64,000 bases of DNA from DATBGS01 sp036557885. Lineage in GTDB: Bacteria > Chloroflexota > Ktedonobacteria > Ktedonobacterales > DATBGS01. The DNA is taken from positions 17,262 to 81,261 of the forward strand of contig DATBGS010000080.1 in NCBI GenBank assembly GCA_036557885.1, given 5' to 3'. A program made the translations under genes and the position numbers. Below the pieces are notes generated by a model, which saw only the letters and a program-made list of their open reading frames with translations, ran no database searches and was not told the origin of the DNA. Below, in pieces: positions 49,801 to 59,635 of the stretch; the stretch's first letter is position 1; each line of letters begins with the position of its first letter.

Positions 49801-51649
49801 GTATACGGGGATGCGCGACGGGGTTTCCACCAACAGCCGCATCAAACAGGTAGCCTCTGGGCGGTTTGGGGTGACGGCCTCCTACCTGGCGCATGCCGAG
49901 GAACTAGAGATCAAGATGGCCCAGGGTTCTAAGCCAGGCGAGGGCGGGCAGTTACCGGCGCGCAAGGTGACGGGGCTGATTGCGCGGCTGCGCCATACCG
50001 CGCCGGGCATCCCGCTGATCTCGCCGCCGCCGCACCATGACATTTACAGCATCGAAGACCTGGCGCAGTTGATCTACGATCTCAAGCAGGTGAATCCGCG
50101 CGCCGCTGTGGGCGTGAAGCTGGTTTCCGAGCGCGGCGTCGGGACGGTGGCGGCGGGCGTTGCCAAGGCGCACGCCGACTACATCCTGATCAGCGGGCAC
50201 GACGGCGGGACGGGCGCCTCGCCGCTCAATTCGATTAAGAACGCGGGCAGCCCCTGGGAACTGGGACTGGCCGAGGCACAGCAGGTGCTGCGCATGAACG
50301 GGCTGCGCGGGCGCGTGCGGCTGCGCACAGATGGCGGCTTGAAGACCGGGCGCGATATTGTGGTCGCGGCCATGCTGGGCGCGGATGAGTTTGGCTTTGG
50401 CACCGCCGCGCTCATCGCGCTGGGCTGCGATATGGCGCGTCAGTGCCACCTGGATACGTGTCCAACGGGGATTGCGACCCAGCGCGAAGACCTGCGCAAA
50501 CGCTTTACCGGTACGCCTGAGCAGGTTGTCACGTTCTTGCGCTTCATTGCCGAAGAGGTGCGCGAAATCCTGGCGAATCTGGGCGCGCGTTGTCTCGATG
50601 AGATTATCGGGCGCGCGGATTTACTGACAAAAGCAACCGAGAGTAACACCGAAACCAGCGCTGGCAAAGCCACAGCGCTCGATCTGGAGGCACTCCTCTC
50701 CAGCGGTCCAGAGGACGCGCCACGCCGCTTTATCCCTGCTCAGCATGAAGACAACGTGCCAGACAGCGCGCCGCTGCATGAGGAGGCGCTGCTGGATGAT
50801 GCGCTGCCGCTGCTGCTGCGCGGCTATGGTGTCCTTATCCACGAGCACATTCATAACAGTGATCGCACCACAGGCGCGCGCCTGGCAGGCGAGATTGCCC
50901 GGCGCTGGGGCGATGGTGGCCTGCCATCCGGCAGCATCACCTGCCACTTCACCGGCAGCGCCGGGCAGAGCTTTGGCGCCTTTTGTGTGCCGGGGTTGCG
51001 CCTGATTCTGGCTGGCGACGCCAACGATTATGTGGCGAAAGGCATGACAGGCGGGCAGGTGGTGGTGATGCCGCCGCCGCATCACCGCTTCAGCGCCAGA
51101 GAGCAAATCATCATGGGCAACACGGTGCTCTATGGCGCGACGGGAGGCGTATTGCTGGCCCAGGGACGGGCGGGCGAGCGCTTTGCGGTGCGCAATAGTG
51201 GAGCGGTGGCTGTTGTCGAAGGGGTGGGCGATCATGGCTGCGAGTATATGACGGGCGGTGTCGTGGTTGTGCTGGGTCCGACGGGGCGCAACTTTGGCGC
51301 GGGGATGTCTGGCGGTGTTGCCTACGTCTATGATGAGGAGAACCAGTTGCCCGACCTTGTGAACCCGGAGATGGTGCGGCTGGAGCGCATAGCCGATGAG
51401 GGCGAGGCTGAAGACCTGGCTGCCCTGCTGCGCTACCACGCGCAGATGACCGGCAGTGACCTCGCTGCGGTGCTGCTGTCCATCTGGCAGGAAGTTGTGT
51501 CTGCGTTCTGGCGGGTTATCCCCGAAACAGCGAGTGGAATAAACAGGCCACTTGAGGCAATTGCGGGCAGCCTGCCTCCTGCCTCCATCCAGGCTGCTTC
51601 GGCGGCGCTGGTTGGGCCAGGGGCCTACTCTCGGAAAATGACGGGCTAG
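46835..51649 (+). CDS. gltB: Glutamate synthase, large (GltB-type) subunit
   Basis: This 1604-residue enzyme converts 2-oxoglutarate and glutamine to two glutamates. It has a glutaminase domain whose N-terminal nucleophile is Cys54 in EHDACGTGF, exposed after removal of a 53-residue propeptide. The FMN-binding synthase domain carries LKTGRDIVVAA, the three-cysteine cluster C-x5-C-x4-C in CDMARQCHLDTCPTGIATQ (3Fe-4S) and the glutamate-synthase beta-helix (AGQSFGAFCVPGLRL, AGMSGGVAYVYDEENQ). No small subunit (gltD) lies in the window, so it must be encoded elsewhere. The ATG at 46835 has AGGAGG at 5 bases. It lies convergent to the ammonium transporter gene, forming an ammonium assimilation pair. 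Confidence 0.95.
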   Translation: MDQSQAFVAEGQPASTSSYRSFPSDLAHPASSVVGPSSNPAFPLYAPQFEHDACGTGFVANTSGLREHRMLCYALEALVNLAHRGAMDADAETSDGVGMLTQIPYRLLNAWLAEQGVPPVAWQSLAVGMLFLPWDDEAASQARQIMSEALEGRGAAVLGWRVVPVNPEVLGAAAQRACPRIEQVLVLRPDGTTPECFEQTLYLARKETESRLSAAGLSDVYIASLSARTLVYKGLLTAANLSYFYPDLLDPRYETALALFHQRYSTNTFPSWQLAQPMRLLAHNGEINTIQGNRHWMATREAASLASHWGSKAEWLHPVIQPIGSDSTNLDNVLELLVRSGRSLLDALTLLVPEAWEGQNHLAAPIRRFFQARAPLMEPWDGPAALVFSDGTLAGAALDRNGLRPLRYVITADGLVVLGSEVGMVQLDEAQIVSKGRLGPGQVFAVDTARGVVLENRQIKEELASLHPYSLWVKRHLVPVMGSVKGERDLEATPCSFSGDLLEKQALFGYSHEDVELILRPMVQEGGEAVWSMGDDTPLSIFSRQPRPLSTYFKQRFAQVTNPPIDSLREQLVMSLTTYLGPRGDVLATNEPTNTLLQLASPLLDESALAAVLDAASRHQIEVHRLQTIYALNASNPEDEGTGQALRRALERLEEQAVAAVQTGAGILLLSDREAPSDGAPLPMPLALAAVHHALVRAGLRLRVGLVVETGAAWDVHQIALLIGFGANAVLPYLALAAVRAQAGSRGLEGVTPLEAEGRYRHAIEKGVLKVMSRMGLSVLESYLGAQLFECLGLSRDLVERYFPGTPSALGGLTLADLHRQARAHRAEADRLAELRHAVQANGHAHAEQGTQAGEKQESERRPGAHHLRLADRGYVRYRRDGEYHAANPQVVKALQQAIASGQQSDYRRYTSLVHSRPATAIRDLLAFRPGSPIPREAVEPAEAIISRFVSTAMSLGALSPEAHLTLTLGVNRVGARSNTGEGGEDPEWYTGMRDGVSTNSRIKQVASGRFGVTASYLAHAEELEIKMAQGSKPGEGGQLPARKVTGLIARLRHTAPGIPLISPPPHHDIYSIEDLAQLIYDLKQVNPRAAVGVKLVSERGVGTVAAGVAKAHADYILISGHDGGTGASPLNSIKNAGSPWELGLAEAQQVLRMNGLRGRVRLRTDGGLKTGRDIVVAAMLGADEFGFGTAALIALGCDMARQCHLDTCPTGIATQREDLRKRFTGTPEQVVTFLRFIAEEVREILANLGARCLDEIIGRADLLTKATESNTETSAGKATALDLEALLSSGPEDAPRRFIPAQHEDNVPDSAPLHEEALLDDALPLLLRGYGVLIHEHIHNSDRTTGARLAGEIARRWGDGGLPSGSITCHFTGSAGQSFGAFCVPGLRLILAGDANDYVAKGMTGGQVVVMPPPHHRFSAREQIIMGNTVLYGATGGVLLAQGRAGERFAVRNSGAVAVVEGVGDHGCEYMTGGVVVVLGPTGRNFGAGMSGGVAYVYDEENQLPDLVNPEMVRLERIADEGEAEDLAALLRYHAQMTGSDLAAVLLSIWQEVVSAFWRVIPETASGINRPLEAIAGSLPPASIQAASAALVGPGAYSRKMTG

Positions 51650-51676
51650 GTTGGGCCTGCCGTCCACATACATGGA

Positions 51677-51750
51677 CGAAGAAAGAAGAAAGAAGAAAAG
51701 CCAGGAGCAGCATCCTCAGAATGCTGTTGCTGGCCTTTCTTCTTTCTTCG
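51677..51750. terminator. Long imperfect hairpin downstream of gltB
   Basis: A purine-rich arm starting CGAAGAAAGAAGAAAG pairs with a pyrimidine-rich arm ending CTTTCTTCTTTCTTCG around CCTCAGA, about 28 bp with a few bulges. It starts 28 bases after the gltB stop, between convergent genes. Confidence 0.6.
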
Positions 51751-51754
51751 TACA

Positions 51755-51782
51755 GGGGCGGGAGGCTCAAGCCTCCCGCCCC
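51755..51782. terminator. 12-bp G+C-rich hairpin downstream of the ammonium transporter gene
   Basis: GGGGCGGGAGGC and its exact complement flank TCAA. It lies 17 bases past the transporter stop. Together with the preceding hairpin it separates two convergent transcripts. Confidence 0.6.
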
Positions 51783-51798
51783 CACACCTCATATGGCG

Positions 51799-53193
51799 CT
51801 ACAGCCGATAGCCTTCCTCTCCATGCACGGCCAGATCAAGCCCTTGCGCTTCATCCTCGCTGGAGACGCGCAGCTTCAGGGGCGAGAGCAGTTTCAAGAG
51901 GAGATAGGTGATGACAAACGAGTAGGTTAAGCTGACGGCAACCGCGAGCAGTTGTATCCCCAGTTGCCCAGGATTGCCAAAGAGCAGCCCATTGTTGCCC
52001 GCGCTGTTGATGGCTTTCTCGGCAAAGACACCCGTCAGAATCGCCCCGGTGACGCCGCCCATGCCGTGCGCCGCCCAGACATCCAGCGTATCATCAATGC
52101 GCGTGCGCTTGCTGCGAAAGAGCAGCATCAGATAGGTCACAACTCCGGCGATCATCCCAATGGCAATGCTCGCCATCGGCCCCACAAACCCGCTGGCTGG
52201 CGTAATGGCGACCAACCCGCAGACGGCGCCAGTGGCGGTTGCCATCGCGCTGGGCTTCCTGTTTTCGGCCCAACTAAGCACCATCCAGGTGAGCGCGGCG
52301 GCAGCGGCAGCCGTATTGGTCACGACAAACGCGCTGACTGACAACGGAGAGGCGGCCAGGGCGCTGCCCGCGTTAAAGCCAAACCAGCCAAACCAGAGCA
52401 GGGCCGCGCCGAGCAGGACAAAGGGGACGTTATTGGCGGCCATTGGCTGCGTGGGTTGGTAGTCGCGCCGTTTGCCAATCACGATAGCCGCCGCCAGACC
52501 CGCAAAGCCGGCGCTAATATGCACGACGGTCCCACCGGCAAAGTCGAGCGCCCCCAGGGTATGCAGCCAGCCACCCATGCCCCAGACCCAGTGGGCAATG
52601 GGGTCATAGACCAGGGTGGACCAGAGGATCACGAAGAGCACCAGTGTCCGAAAGCGCATGCGTCCGACAAACGAGCCGATGATGAGCGCGGGCGTGATAA
52701 TCGCAAACATGGCCTGGAAGACCATAAAGGCAAGCTGTGGGATGGTTCCGGCATAGGCGGCATTGGGCGCGTAGCCGACCCCGCGCAAGCCAAAAAAGTT
52801 GAGTCCCCCAATGATTCCGATTCCGCCAGCATCAGGGGCAAAGACCAGGCTGTAGCCAAAGAGCACCCATTGGATGCTCACAATGCCAAGAATCAGCAGG
52901 GATTGTTTAATCAGGCTTACGACGTTTTTGCTGGAAACCATGCCGCCGTAGAAAAAGCCAACGGCGGGCGTCATGACCATGACTAATGCGGCGGCGGCCA
53001 AGACCCAGGCGGTATCTCCGGCATTGATCGTTTTGGGGTCATAGGCTCCAGCGGACGCCCCACCAAACCAGGTGGCGGCATAGCCAATTGCCCCGCCAGC
53101 GATAAAGAGCAGGAGGATGTACAGCCCAAAGGTGCGATTGTGGATGATGGGCTTCCTGGGTGTGATGGGTCGCGCTGCTTCAATTGTTGCCAT
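51799..53193 (-). CDS. amt: Ammonium transporter Amt
   Basis: This 464-residue protein has an N-terminal extension of about 50 residues with one extra helix, then the 11-helix Amt fold. Signature blocks include DTAWVLAAAALVMVMTPAVGFFYGGMV, DFAGGTVVHISAG with the first pore His, FNAGSALAAS and DVWAAHGMGGVTGA with the second pore His. It imports ammonium/ammonia for glutamate synthesis. No PII (GlnK) gene adjoins it, although Amt and GlnK are often paired. It is convergent with gltB. Two palindromic operators flank its promoter (53321-53340, 53400-53430). The start at 53193 has only a weak ribosome site. Confidence 0.95.
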   Translation of the reverse strand: MATIEAARPITPRKPIIHNRTFGLYILLLFIAGGAIGYAATWFGGASAGAYDPKTINAGDTAWVLAAAALVMVMTPAVGFFYGGMVSSKNVVSLIKQSLLILGIVSIQWVLFGYSLVFAPDAGGIGIIGGLNFFGLRGVGYAPNAAYAGTIPQLAFMVFQAMFAIITPALIIGSFVGRMRFRTLVLFVILWSTLVYDPIAHWVWGMGGWLHTLGALDFAGGTVVHISAGFAGLAAAIVIGKRRDYQPTQPMAANNVPFVLLGAALLWFGWFGFNAGSALAASPLSVSAFVVTNTAAAAAALTWMVLSWAENRKPSAMATATGAVCGLVAITPASGFVGPMASIAIGMIAGVVTYLMLLFRSKRTRIDDTLDVWAAHGMGGVTGAILTGVFAEKAINSAGNNGLLFGNPGQLGIQLLAVAVSLTYSFVITYLLLKLLSPLKLRVSSEDEAQGLDLAVHGEEGYRL

Positions 53194-53320
53194 CTGTTTT
53201 CACCAACCTTGCACGTGTTGTAAGCCAGCAAGGGTTCTCTGCTGGCAGAGGAGAGGAACAATTTCGCATCAGCGCGATGGACCTCCGTCGTGGAGAGAGG
53301 TGTGCTGAGAGGAGCCGGTC

Positions 53321-53340
53321 TTTGTGCACTATGCACACAA
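53321..53340. promoter_or_regulatory. Operator-like palindrome near the amt transcription start
   Basis: TTTGTGCACTATGCACACAA has TGTGCA and TGCACA arms around CTA, centred at 53330, 5 bases downstream of the -10 element. It shares its core with the palindrome at 53400-53430. Confidence 0.6.
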
Positions 53341-53344
53341 GCAC

Positions 53345-53373
53345 AGGATAATCGAAGCAGGTCAAGCCGTCAA
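53345..53373 (-). promoter_or_regulatory. Probable amt promoter
   Basis: Minus strand TTGACG, 17 bases, TATCCT. It gives a leader of about 140 bases and lies between the two palindromic operators. Confidence 0.6.
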
Positions 53374-53399
53374 CCGTCAAAGTGCCCAGAGTTAGAAGC

Positions 53400-53430
53400 A
53401 GGACATTTGTGCACTGTGCACAAATGTCCT
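53400..53430. promoter_or_regulatory. Upstream operator-like palindrome of amt (14-bp arms)
   Basis: AGGACATTTGTGCA and its exact complement flank CTG, centred at 53415, 42 bases upstream of the -35 element and 85 bases from the other operator centre. The outer part makes it a longer palindrome than its partner. It could double as the ilvD terminator hairpin, but it has no T-run. Confidence 0.65.
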
Positions 53431-53464
53431 GCTGATTCAAAACACTCTTGTCTGGGGATGACCC

Positions 53465-55213
53465 CTAGCTGGAGGTTGAGCTTATTGGGGCAGGCTGAGC
53501 GTGCTGCCGCTGGTGGGCTGCGAGATGGGCGCGGTTGGTGATGGCGCCCTCATCGGCCTGAGCCACCAGATAGGCATATTTTGCCATGACGCCGCTGGCA
53601 TAGTGCGGGGTTGGTGGCTTCCAGGCGCTCCGCCGCGTCGCCAGTTCTTCGGCGCTGAGTTCCACGTTCAAGCTGCGCGCGTCAATATCAACGCTAACGA
53701 TGTCGCCTTCTTGAAGCAGCCCGATGGGGCCGCCAACCGCAGCTTCCGGCGCGACATGCCCGATCATCAGGCCGCGCGTGGCCCCGGAGAACCGCCCATC
53801 CGTCAGCAGCATCACCGAGCCGCCCAACCCCTGCCCAACGAGCGCCGCCGTGACCTGCAACATCTCCTGCATGCCCGGCCCACCCACCGGCCCTTCGTAG
53901 CGGATGACAACCACATCGCCCGGCTGAATCGCCTGCTTTTTGACCGCTTCAAAGGCGGCATGTTCGCTCTCGAAGATGCGCGCCGGTCCCCGGAAGGTGC
54001 GCGGCTCGGTCCCCTTGAGCTTGACAACACTGCCGTTTGGCGCGAGATTGCCCTTAAGGATATGCAACCCCCCATTCTGGCTGATGGCGTTCTCCCAGGT
54101 GTGGATGACTTCCTGCCCTGGCGTCTCGCGCGCGCTGGCGGCTTCTTCGGCTAGCGTCTTGCCGGTCACCGTCAGGCAACTGCCGTCGGCGTGGCCGCTA
54201 TCAACAAGTCGCTGCGCCAGCAGACGAATGCCGCCCGCCTTGTACATGTCCGTCGCAAAAAAGCGTCCGGTGGGCACCAGGTCGCAGATCAGCGGTGTGC
54301 GTTTGCTGATGGCCTCAATATCATCAACGGTAAAGGGGATGCCCGCCTCGCGCGCAATTGCCAGGCTGTGCAGCACGACATTGGTCGAGCCGCCGCTGGC
54401 AGCGCCAGAAGCAACGGCGTTCTCCAGCGAGGCACGGGTGATGATCTTGCGCGGCGTCAGGTCTTGCTCAATCATCTGCATGATCAACTGCCCCGCCCGA
54501 TAGGACACATCATCCTTGTCGTTGTCCATCGCGGGGATGTCGGCCAGGCCCATCGGACAGATGCCCAGCAGTTCGGCAAACAGCGCCATCGTATTTGCCG
54601 TGAACTGCCCGCCGCACGCGCCCGGCCCTGGGCAGGCCACGCTCTCGATCTCTTGCAAATCCTCGCGGTTGATCTTCCCAGCAGTATACGCGCCAATCGC
54701 CTCGTAGACATCCTGCACGGTGACATTCCGGCCCCGGTAGTGCCCTGGGGCGATTGAACCGCCATAGAGCATCATCGAGGGGATGTTGACGCGCGCCAGC
54801 GCCATGATGCTGCCCGGCATGGTCTTGTCGCAGGCGGTCAGCGCGATCAGGCCATCGAAATAATTGCCCAGCGCCTCCAGCTCAATTGAATCCGCGATAA
54901 TCTCCCGGCTGACCAGCGACGCCTTCATGCCGGGAGTGCCCATCGTGATGCCATCGGATATGGAGACGGTGTTAAACTCCAGCGGCGTGCCGCCAGCGGC
55001 GCGCACGCCCTCTTTCACTTTGGCCGAAAGGCGGCGCAAATGAAAATTGCATGGGCCAATCTCGGTCCAGGTGTTGGCGATGCCGATGATGGGCCGGGCC
55101 AGATCAGCATCGGTCAGGCCAATGGCTTTGAACATTGACCGCGCACCAGCGCGGTCAGTGCCCTCCAGTAATGGACGGCTGCGCGCATTCAGCCTGTGAT
55201 GGTTTTCAGACAT
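53465..55213 (-). CDS. ilvD: Dihydroxy-acid dehydratase
   Basis: This 582-residue enzyme dehydrates dihydroxyisovalerate and dihydroxymethylvalerate to the 2-oxo acids of valine and isoleucine. The iron-sulfur ligands are in TEIGPCNFH, LTACDKTMPGS and CPGPGACGGQFTAN, and the C-terminal block FSGATRGLMIGHVAPEAAVGGPI is typical. It is the last gene of the eight-gene operon, after ilvE. The 30-residue C-terminal tail (HQRQHAQPAPISSTSS) is not conserved. The 12-base gap to ilvE supports cotranscription. Confidence 0.97.
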   Translation of the reverse strand: MSENHHRLNARSRPLLEGTDRAGARSMFKAIGLTDADLARPIIGIANTWTEIGPCNFHLRRLSAKVKEGVRAAGGTPLEFNTVSISDGITMGTPGMKASLVSREIIADSIELEALGNYFDGLIALTACDKTMPGSIMALARVNIPSMMLYGGSIAPGHYRGRNVTVQDVYEAIGAYTAGKINREDLQEIESVACPGPGACGGQFTANTMALFAELLGICPMGLADIPAMDNDKDDVSYRAGQLIMQMIEQDLTPRKIITRASLENAVASGAASGGSTNVVLHSLAIAREAGIPFTVDDIEAISKRTPLICDLVPTGRFFATDMYKAGGIRLLAQRLVDSGHADGSCLTVTGKTLAEEAASARETPGQEVIHTWENAISQNGGLHILKGNLAPNGSVVKLKGTEPRTFRGPARIFESEHAAFEAVKKQAIQPGDVVVIRYEGPVGGPGMQEMLQVTAALVGQGLGGSVMLLTDGRFSGATRGLMIGHVAPEAAVGGPIGLLQEGDIVSVDIDARSLNVELSAEELATRRSAWKPPTPHYASGVMAKYAYLVAQADEGAITNRAHLAAHQRQHAQPAPISSTSS

Positions 55214-55225
55214 AGTAACTCCTGG

Positions 55226-56227
55226 CTATGAACTTCTGGCAGGATACACCGGCGTACACCATGCCGCGTAATCGGGATTCTCCCCACGCGCAGCGGCCAG
55301 ATAGCGGCGCTGAAGCTCCATTGTGATCGGGCCAGGCTTGCCGCTGCCGATGGGTCGCCCCTCGATGTGGGTGACTGGCGAAATCTGTACCCCTGTGCCG
55401 GTGAGGAAGATTTCGTCGGCATCATACAACTCGGTGCGATCAATGGCCCGCTCGGTGGTCTGGATGCCCAGGTTGCGCTCTGCCATCTCGATAACCGCGT
55501 TGCGCGTGATGCCTTCGAGTATATCATCAGAGGTGCGCGGCGTGCTGAACTGGCCGCGCCGGACCAGGAACAGGTTGCACGAACTGCCCTCGGAGACATT
55601 GCCCGATTCCGTCAGGAAGATGGTTTCGTCGTAGCCTGCTGCGGTGGCCTCATCAATTGCCAGCGCGCTGTTGACATAGGCGCCAACCGTTTTGGCGCGT
55701 ACCGGAATGGCGTTGCCGCTGACGCGCCGCCAGGAGGAGATGCTGACGTGCAGGCCAGTGCTGATGTCCACATAATTGCCCATTGGGAAGGCAAAGATGG
55801 TGACGGCGTTCTCCAGGCTGCTCAGGGTCAGCTTAATGGTTCGGGAAGATTTATAGGCCAGGGGACGGATATACACATCTTGATGGAAGTTCTGCCTCCG
55901 CAGTATCTCCAGCGTAATCGCGCACAAATCCTCGGTAGACTCAGGTATTTCTATTCGGAGCATGCGCTGCGAATGCGCAAAGCGCTCGAAATGCTCGCGC
56001 AGCTTGAGCACGTAGAGCTGCTCGTGATCGGCGTTCCAATAGGCGCGGATGCCCTCAAAGCAGCCAGTGCCATAGTTGAGGGCATGCGTAGAGACGCTGA
56101 CCGTTGCCTCACTCATCGGCACAATGGCGCCACCAAAATAGGCAAGGCCCTGCTCCGCTGCCACCGTCGGAATGACCGGCGTGGCGGCTTTGGTTGGGGT
56201 CGTGGGGGGATTGATCTGCTGGACCAT
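55226..56227 (-). CDS. ilvE: Branched-chain amino acid aminotransferase
   Basis: This 333-residue class IV aminotransferase makes leucine, isoleucine and valine from their 2-oxo acids with glutamate and PLP. The Schiff-base Lys is in PVRAKTVGAYVNS, and the substrate and cofactor blocks SEGSSCNLFLVR and ILEGITRNAVIEMA are intact. The start ATG at 56227 follows GAGG at 8 bases; a GTG at 56236 is less likely. It sits between leuD (32-base gap) and ilvD in the operon. Its N-terminal segment (first 25 residues) is Pro/Thr-rich and atypical. Confidence 0.95.
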   Translation of the reverse strand: MVQQINPPTTPTKAATPVIPTVAAEQGLAYFGGAIVPMSEATVSVSTHALNYGTGCFEGIRAYWNADHEQLYVLKLREHFERFAHSQRMLRIEIPESTEDLCAITLEILRRQNFHQDVYIRPLAYKSSRTIKLTLSSLENAVTIFAFPMGNYVDISTGLHVSISSWRRVSGNAIPVRAKTVGAYVNSALAIDEATAAGYDETIFLTESGNVSEGSSCNLFLVRRGQFSTPRTSDDILEGITRNAVIEMAERNLGIQTTERAIDRTELYDADEIFLTGTGVQISPVTHIEGRPIGSGKPGPITMELQRRYLAAARGENPDYAAWCTPVYPARSS

Positions 56228-56259
56228 AAAAATCACCTCTTCTGCAACGTAGATGGCGC

Positions 56260-56817
56260 TTATGCGGGCAATCTGCCTGCTGCCTGCAATTTCTGGCGCG
56301 TGGCGGCAATCAAGCCGCCCGCCGCGATGATACGCAAGATGGATTCGGGATAAGACTGGGCCTGAAAGGATTGGCCGGTGGTGACATCTTCAATACGCCC
56401 GCTGGCGAGGTCCACGTGCAGCGTGTCTCCAGCGTGCACAGCAGCGACGGCCTCGGCGCATTCCAGAATGGGCAGGCCAATGTTGATGGCGTTGCGATAG
56501 AAGATGCGCGCAAACGAGTTGGCGATCACCACGCTGACACCCGCGCCCTTGATGGCAATCGGCGCGTGCTCACGCGAGGAGCCGCAGCCAAAATTATTGC
56601 CCGCCACCATTACATCGCCCGACTTGACGCTGGCGGCAAAGCCGGGATCAATATCTTCCATGCAGTGCTTTGCCAGTTCCGCCGCGTCGGTGGTCATCAG
56701 GTAACGCGCCGGGATAATCACGTCGGTATCTATGTTGTCGCCAAAGACCCAGGCTTTGCCTTCGCTGGGCATCACTGGCGCATTGGTAGGAGCATTTATA
56801 CTGGTCATATCAGTCAT
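56260..56817 (-). CDS. leuD: 3-isopropylmalate dehydratase, small subunit
   Basis: This 185-residue subunit completes the LeuCD isomerase that converts 2-isopropylmalate to 3-isopropylmalate. The swivelling-domain motif NFGCGSSREHAPIAIKGAG and the FARIFYRNAINIGLPILE block are present. The first 18 residues are an extra Ala/Pro/Asn-rich lead. Its start overlaps the leuC stop by one base (TAATG), so the subunits are translated together. It is of the bacterial/archaeal short LeuD type without an aconitase fusion. Confidence 0.95.
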   Translation of the reverse strand: MTDMTSINAPTNAPVMPSEGKAWVFGDNIDTDVIIPARYLMTTDAAELAKHCMEDIDPGFAASVKSGDVMVAGNNFGCGSSREHAPIAIKGAGVSVVIANSFARIFYRNAINIGLPILECAEAVAAVHAGDTLHVDLASGRIEDVTTGQSFQAQSYPESILRIIAAGGLIAATRQKLQAAGRLPA

Positions 56818-58094
56818 TATGCTGTTACCCCCTCTCTGGCAATCTCGGCAGGGCTGGCAACGCGCCCCAGCAATGCCGAGGCAGCGGCCACTGCCGGGCT
56901 TGCCAGGTAGACCTCGGCGTCGCGGTGGCCCATACGCCCCCGAAAGTTGCGGTTGCTGGTGGAGACGGCGCGCTCGCCAGGGCCAAGCACGCCCATATAC
57001 CCGCCCAGACAGGGGCCGCAGCCCGGAGGGGCGATTACCGCTTCAGCCTGCTGGAAGACCTCAAGCAGTCCTTCGCGCAATGCCTGGCGCTCGACATCCA
57101 CCGAGCCGGGGATGATGATGCAGCGGATGTCGGGGTGGATGGTGCGCCCGCGCAGCAGGTCGGCCACGATGCGCAGGTCTTCAATGCGGTTATTGGTGCA
57201 GGAGCCGATAAAGACCTGATCGAGCGGGTCTTTGTCCACCTGGCTAACCGGCTTGATGTTGGCCGGGTCATAGGGGCAGGCAACCATTGGCTCCATTGTG
57301 GAGACATCAAACTCGTAGACCTGCATGTACTTGGCGTCAGAGTCGCTGTTGACCACTTCATACGGCCATTTGGCGCGCTCCTGCACATAGGCCAGCGTCT
57401 TCTCATCCACAGGAAACAGCCCGGCGTCAGCTCCGGCTTCAATTGCCATATTTGCCATCGTCAGGCGGCCTTCCATGCTCAGCCCGCCCACTGCTTCCCC
57501 GGTGAACTCCATGACCGCGCCGCGCCCGCCCTCGACGCCAATACGCCCAATCGTTTGCAAGATCATGTCTTTAGCGCTTACCCAGGGGGGCCGCTCGCCA
57601 TGATAGACAAACTTGATGGTGGGCGGCACGCGCATCCAGATTTCGCCCGTTGCCAGGGCTGCCGCTACGTCCGTCGAGCCAACGCCAGTGGCGTAGCAGC
57701 CCAGCGCACCGTAGGTGCAGGTATGCGAGTCGCCGCCTACGACGACCTGCCCAGGCACAACCAGCCCTTGCTCCGGCAAGACGACATGTTCGATGCCGCC
57801 GCGCCCGATCTCGAAATAGACCGTCTCCTGTTCGCGGGCAAACTTGCGTAGAATGGTGGCCTGCTGCGCCGATTGAATATCCTTGGCCGGGGTGAAGTGG
57901 CTGGAAACGAAGATGACCTTTTTGGGGTCAAACACCCGGTCAATGCCGATCTTGCGAAACTCTTTGATTGCCAGTGGGCCGGTAATGTCATTTGCCATGA
58001 CAATATCAACCCGCACGTCAATCATCTCGCCCGCCTCCACCCGGCTCTTTCCGGCATGGCGGGCGAGCATCTTTTCAGCCATTGTTGATCCCAT
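56817..58094 (-). CDS. leuC: 3-isopropylmalate dehydratase, large subunit
   Basis: This 425-residue subunit carries the 4Fe-4S cluster ligands in FIGSCTNNRIEDLR and APPGCGPCLGGYMGVL, and the aconitase-fold VVGGDSHTCTYGALGCYATGVGSTDVA block. The protein belongs to the shorter LeuC type of about 420 residues found in archaea and some bacteria. I chose the ATG at 58094 because the family normally begins MG-T-AEK; upstream sequence is in frame but reads Arg/Pro-rich repeat-derived codons. No strong ribosome site is visible, and translation may rely on the hairpin-bearing intergenic region (58095-58268). Confidence 0.93.
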   Translation of the reverse strand: MGSTMAEKMLARHAGKSRVEAGEMIDVRVDIVMANDITGPLAIKEFRKIGIDRVFDPKKVIFVSSHFTPAKDIQSAQQATILRKFAREQETVYFEIGRGGIEHVVLPEQGLVVPGQVVVGGDSHTCTYGALGCYATGVGSTDVAAALATGEIWMRVPPTIKFVYHGERPPWVSAKDMILQTIGRIGVEGGRGAVMEFTGEAVGGLSMEGRLTMANMAIEAGADAGLFPVDEKTLAYVQERAKWPYEVVNSDSDAKYMQVYEFDVSTMEPMVACPYDPANIKPVSQVDKDPLDQVFIGSCTNNRIEDLRIVADLLRGRTIHPDIRCIIIPGSVDVERQALREGLLEVFQQAEAVIAPPGCGPCLGGYMGVLGPGERAVSTSNRNFRGRMGHRDAEVYLASPAVAAASALLGRVASPAEIAREGVTA

Positions 58095-58268
58095 ATGTGC
58101 TGGCTGGCGGTTAAAACCGCGCCTAAAGGCATTCCGCCGCCCCCAAGTCATAGGGGCACCCCTCAAAGCAGGGGCACGGCGGCAAGTCCGCCTGCGCGGA
58201 CTCCCCCAACCCCATTGCCTGGGTGCGGGTTTAGACGCCAGCCCCCTCCTTCTCTGGTGTGCGCTCAA
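58095..58268. repeat. Palindromic intergenic repeat element (first copy) between leuA and leuC
   Basis: This 174-base gap is filled by inverted repeats: GGCGGTTAAAACCGCGCC, a CCCCT/AGGGG pair, and AAGTCCGCCTGCGCGGACT. The order GCGG-TTAAA-CCGCG-CC-TAAAGGC followed by AGTCCGCCTGCGCGGACT matches the copy at 59555-59617. No gene is present. Confidence 0.65.
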
Positions 58269-59540
<1,272 letters not shown>

Positions 59541-59554
59541 CGTTGTTCCTTCCT

Positions 59555-59617
59555 GGCGACTAAAGTCGCGGCTAGAGGCTTCGCCACAAAGCCCGCCTGC
59601 GCGGGCTGGGACGAAGC
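59555..59617. repeat. Palindromic intergenic repeat element (second copy) between ilvC and leuA
   Basis: GGCGACTAAAGTCGCGGCTAG is followed by AAGCCCGCCTGCGCGGGCT and a return arm (GACGAAGC) to GCTTCG. It has the same order of half-sites as the element at 58095-58268, with compensating base changes in the stems, which suggests a dispersed RNA-structured repeat. Confidence 0.65.
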
Positions 59618-59635
59618 GCAACCATTTGGTGCTCT

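Noticed and set aside
53400..53430. This palindrome as the ilvD terminator.
   Set aside because: It lies 35-65 bases past the ilvD stop but has no T-run, and its core is repeated at 53321-53340 around the amt promoter, which fits an operator better.
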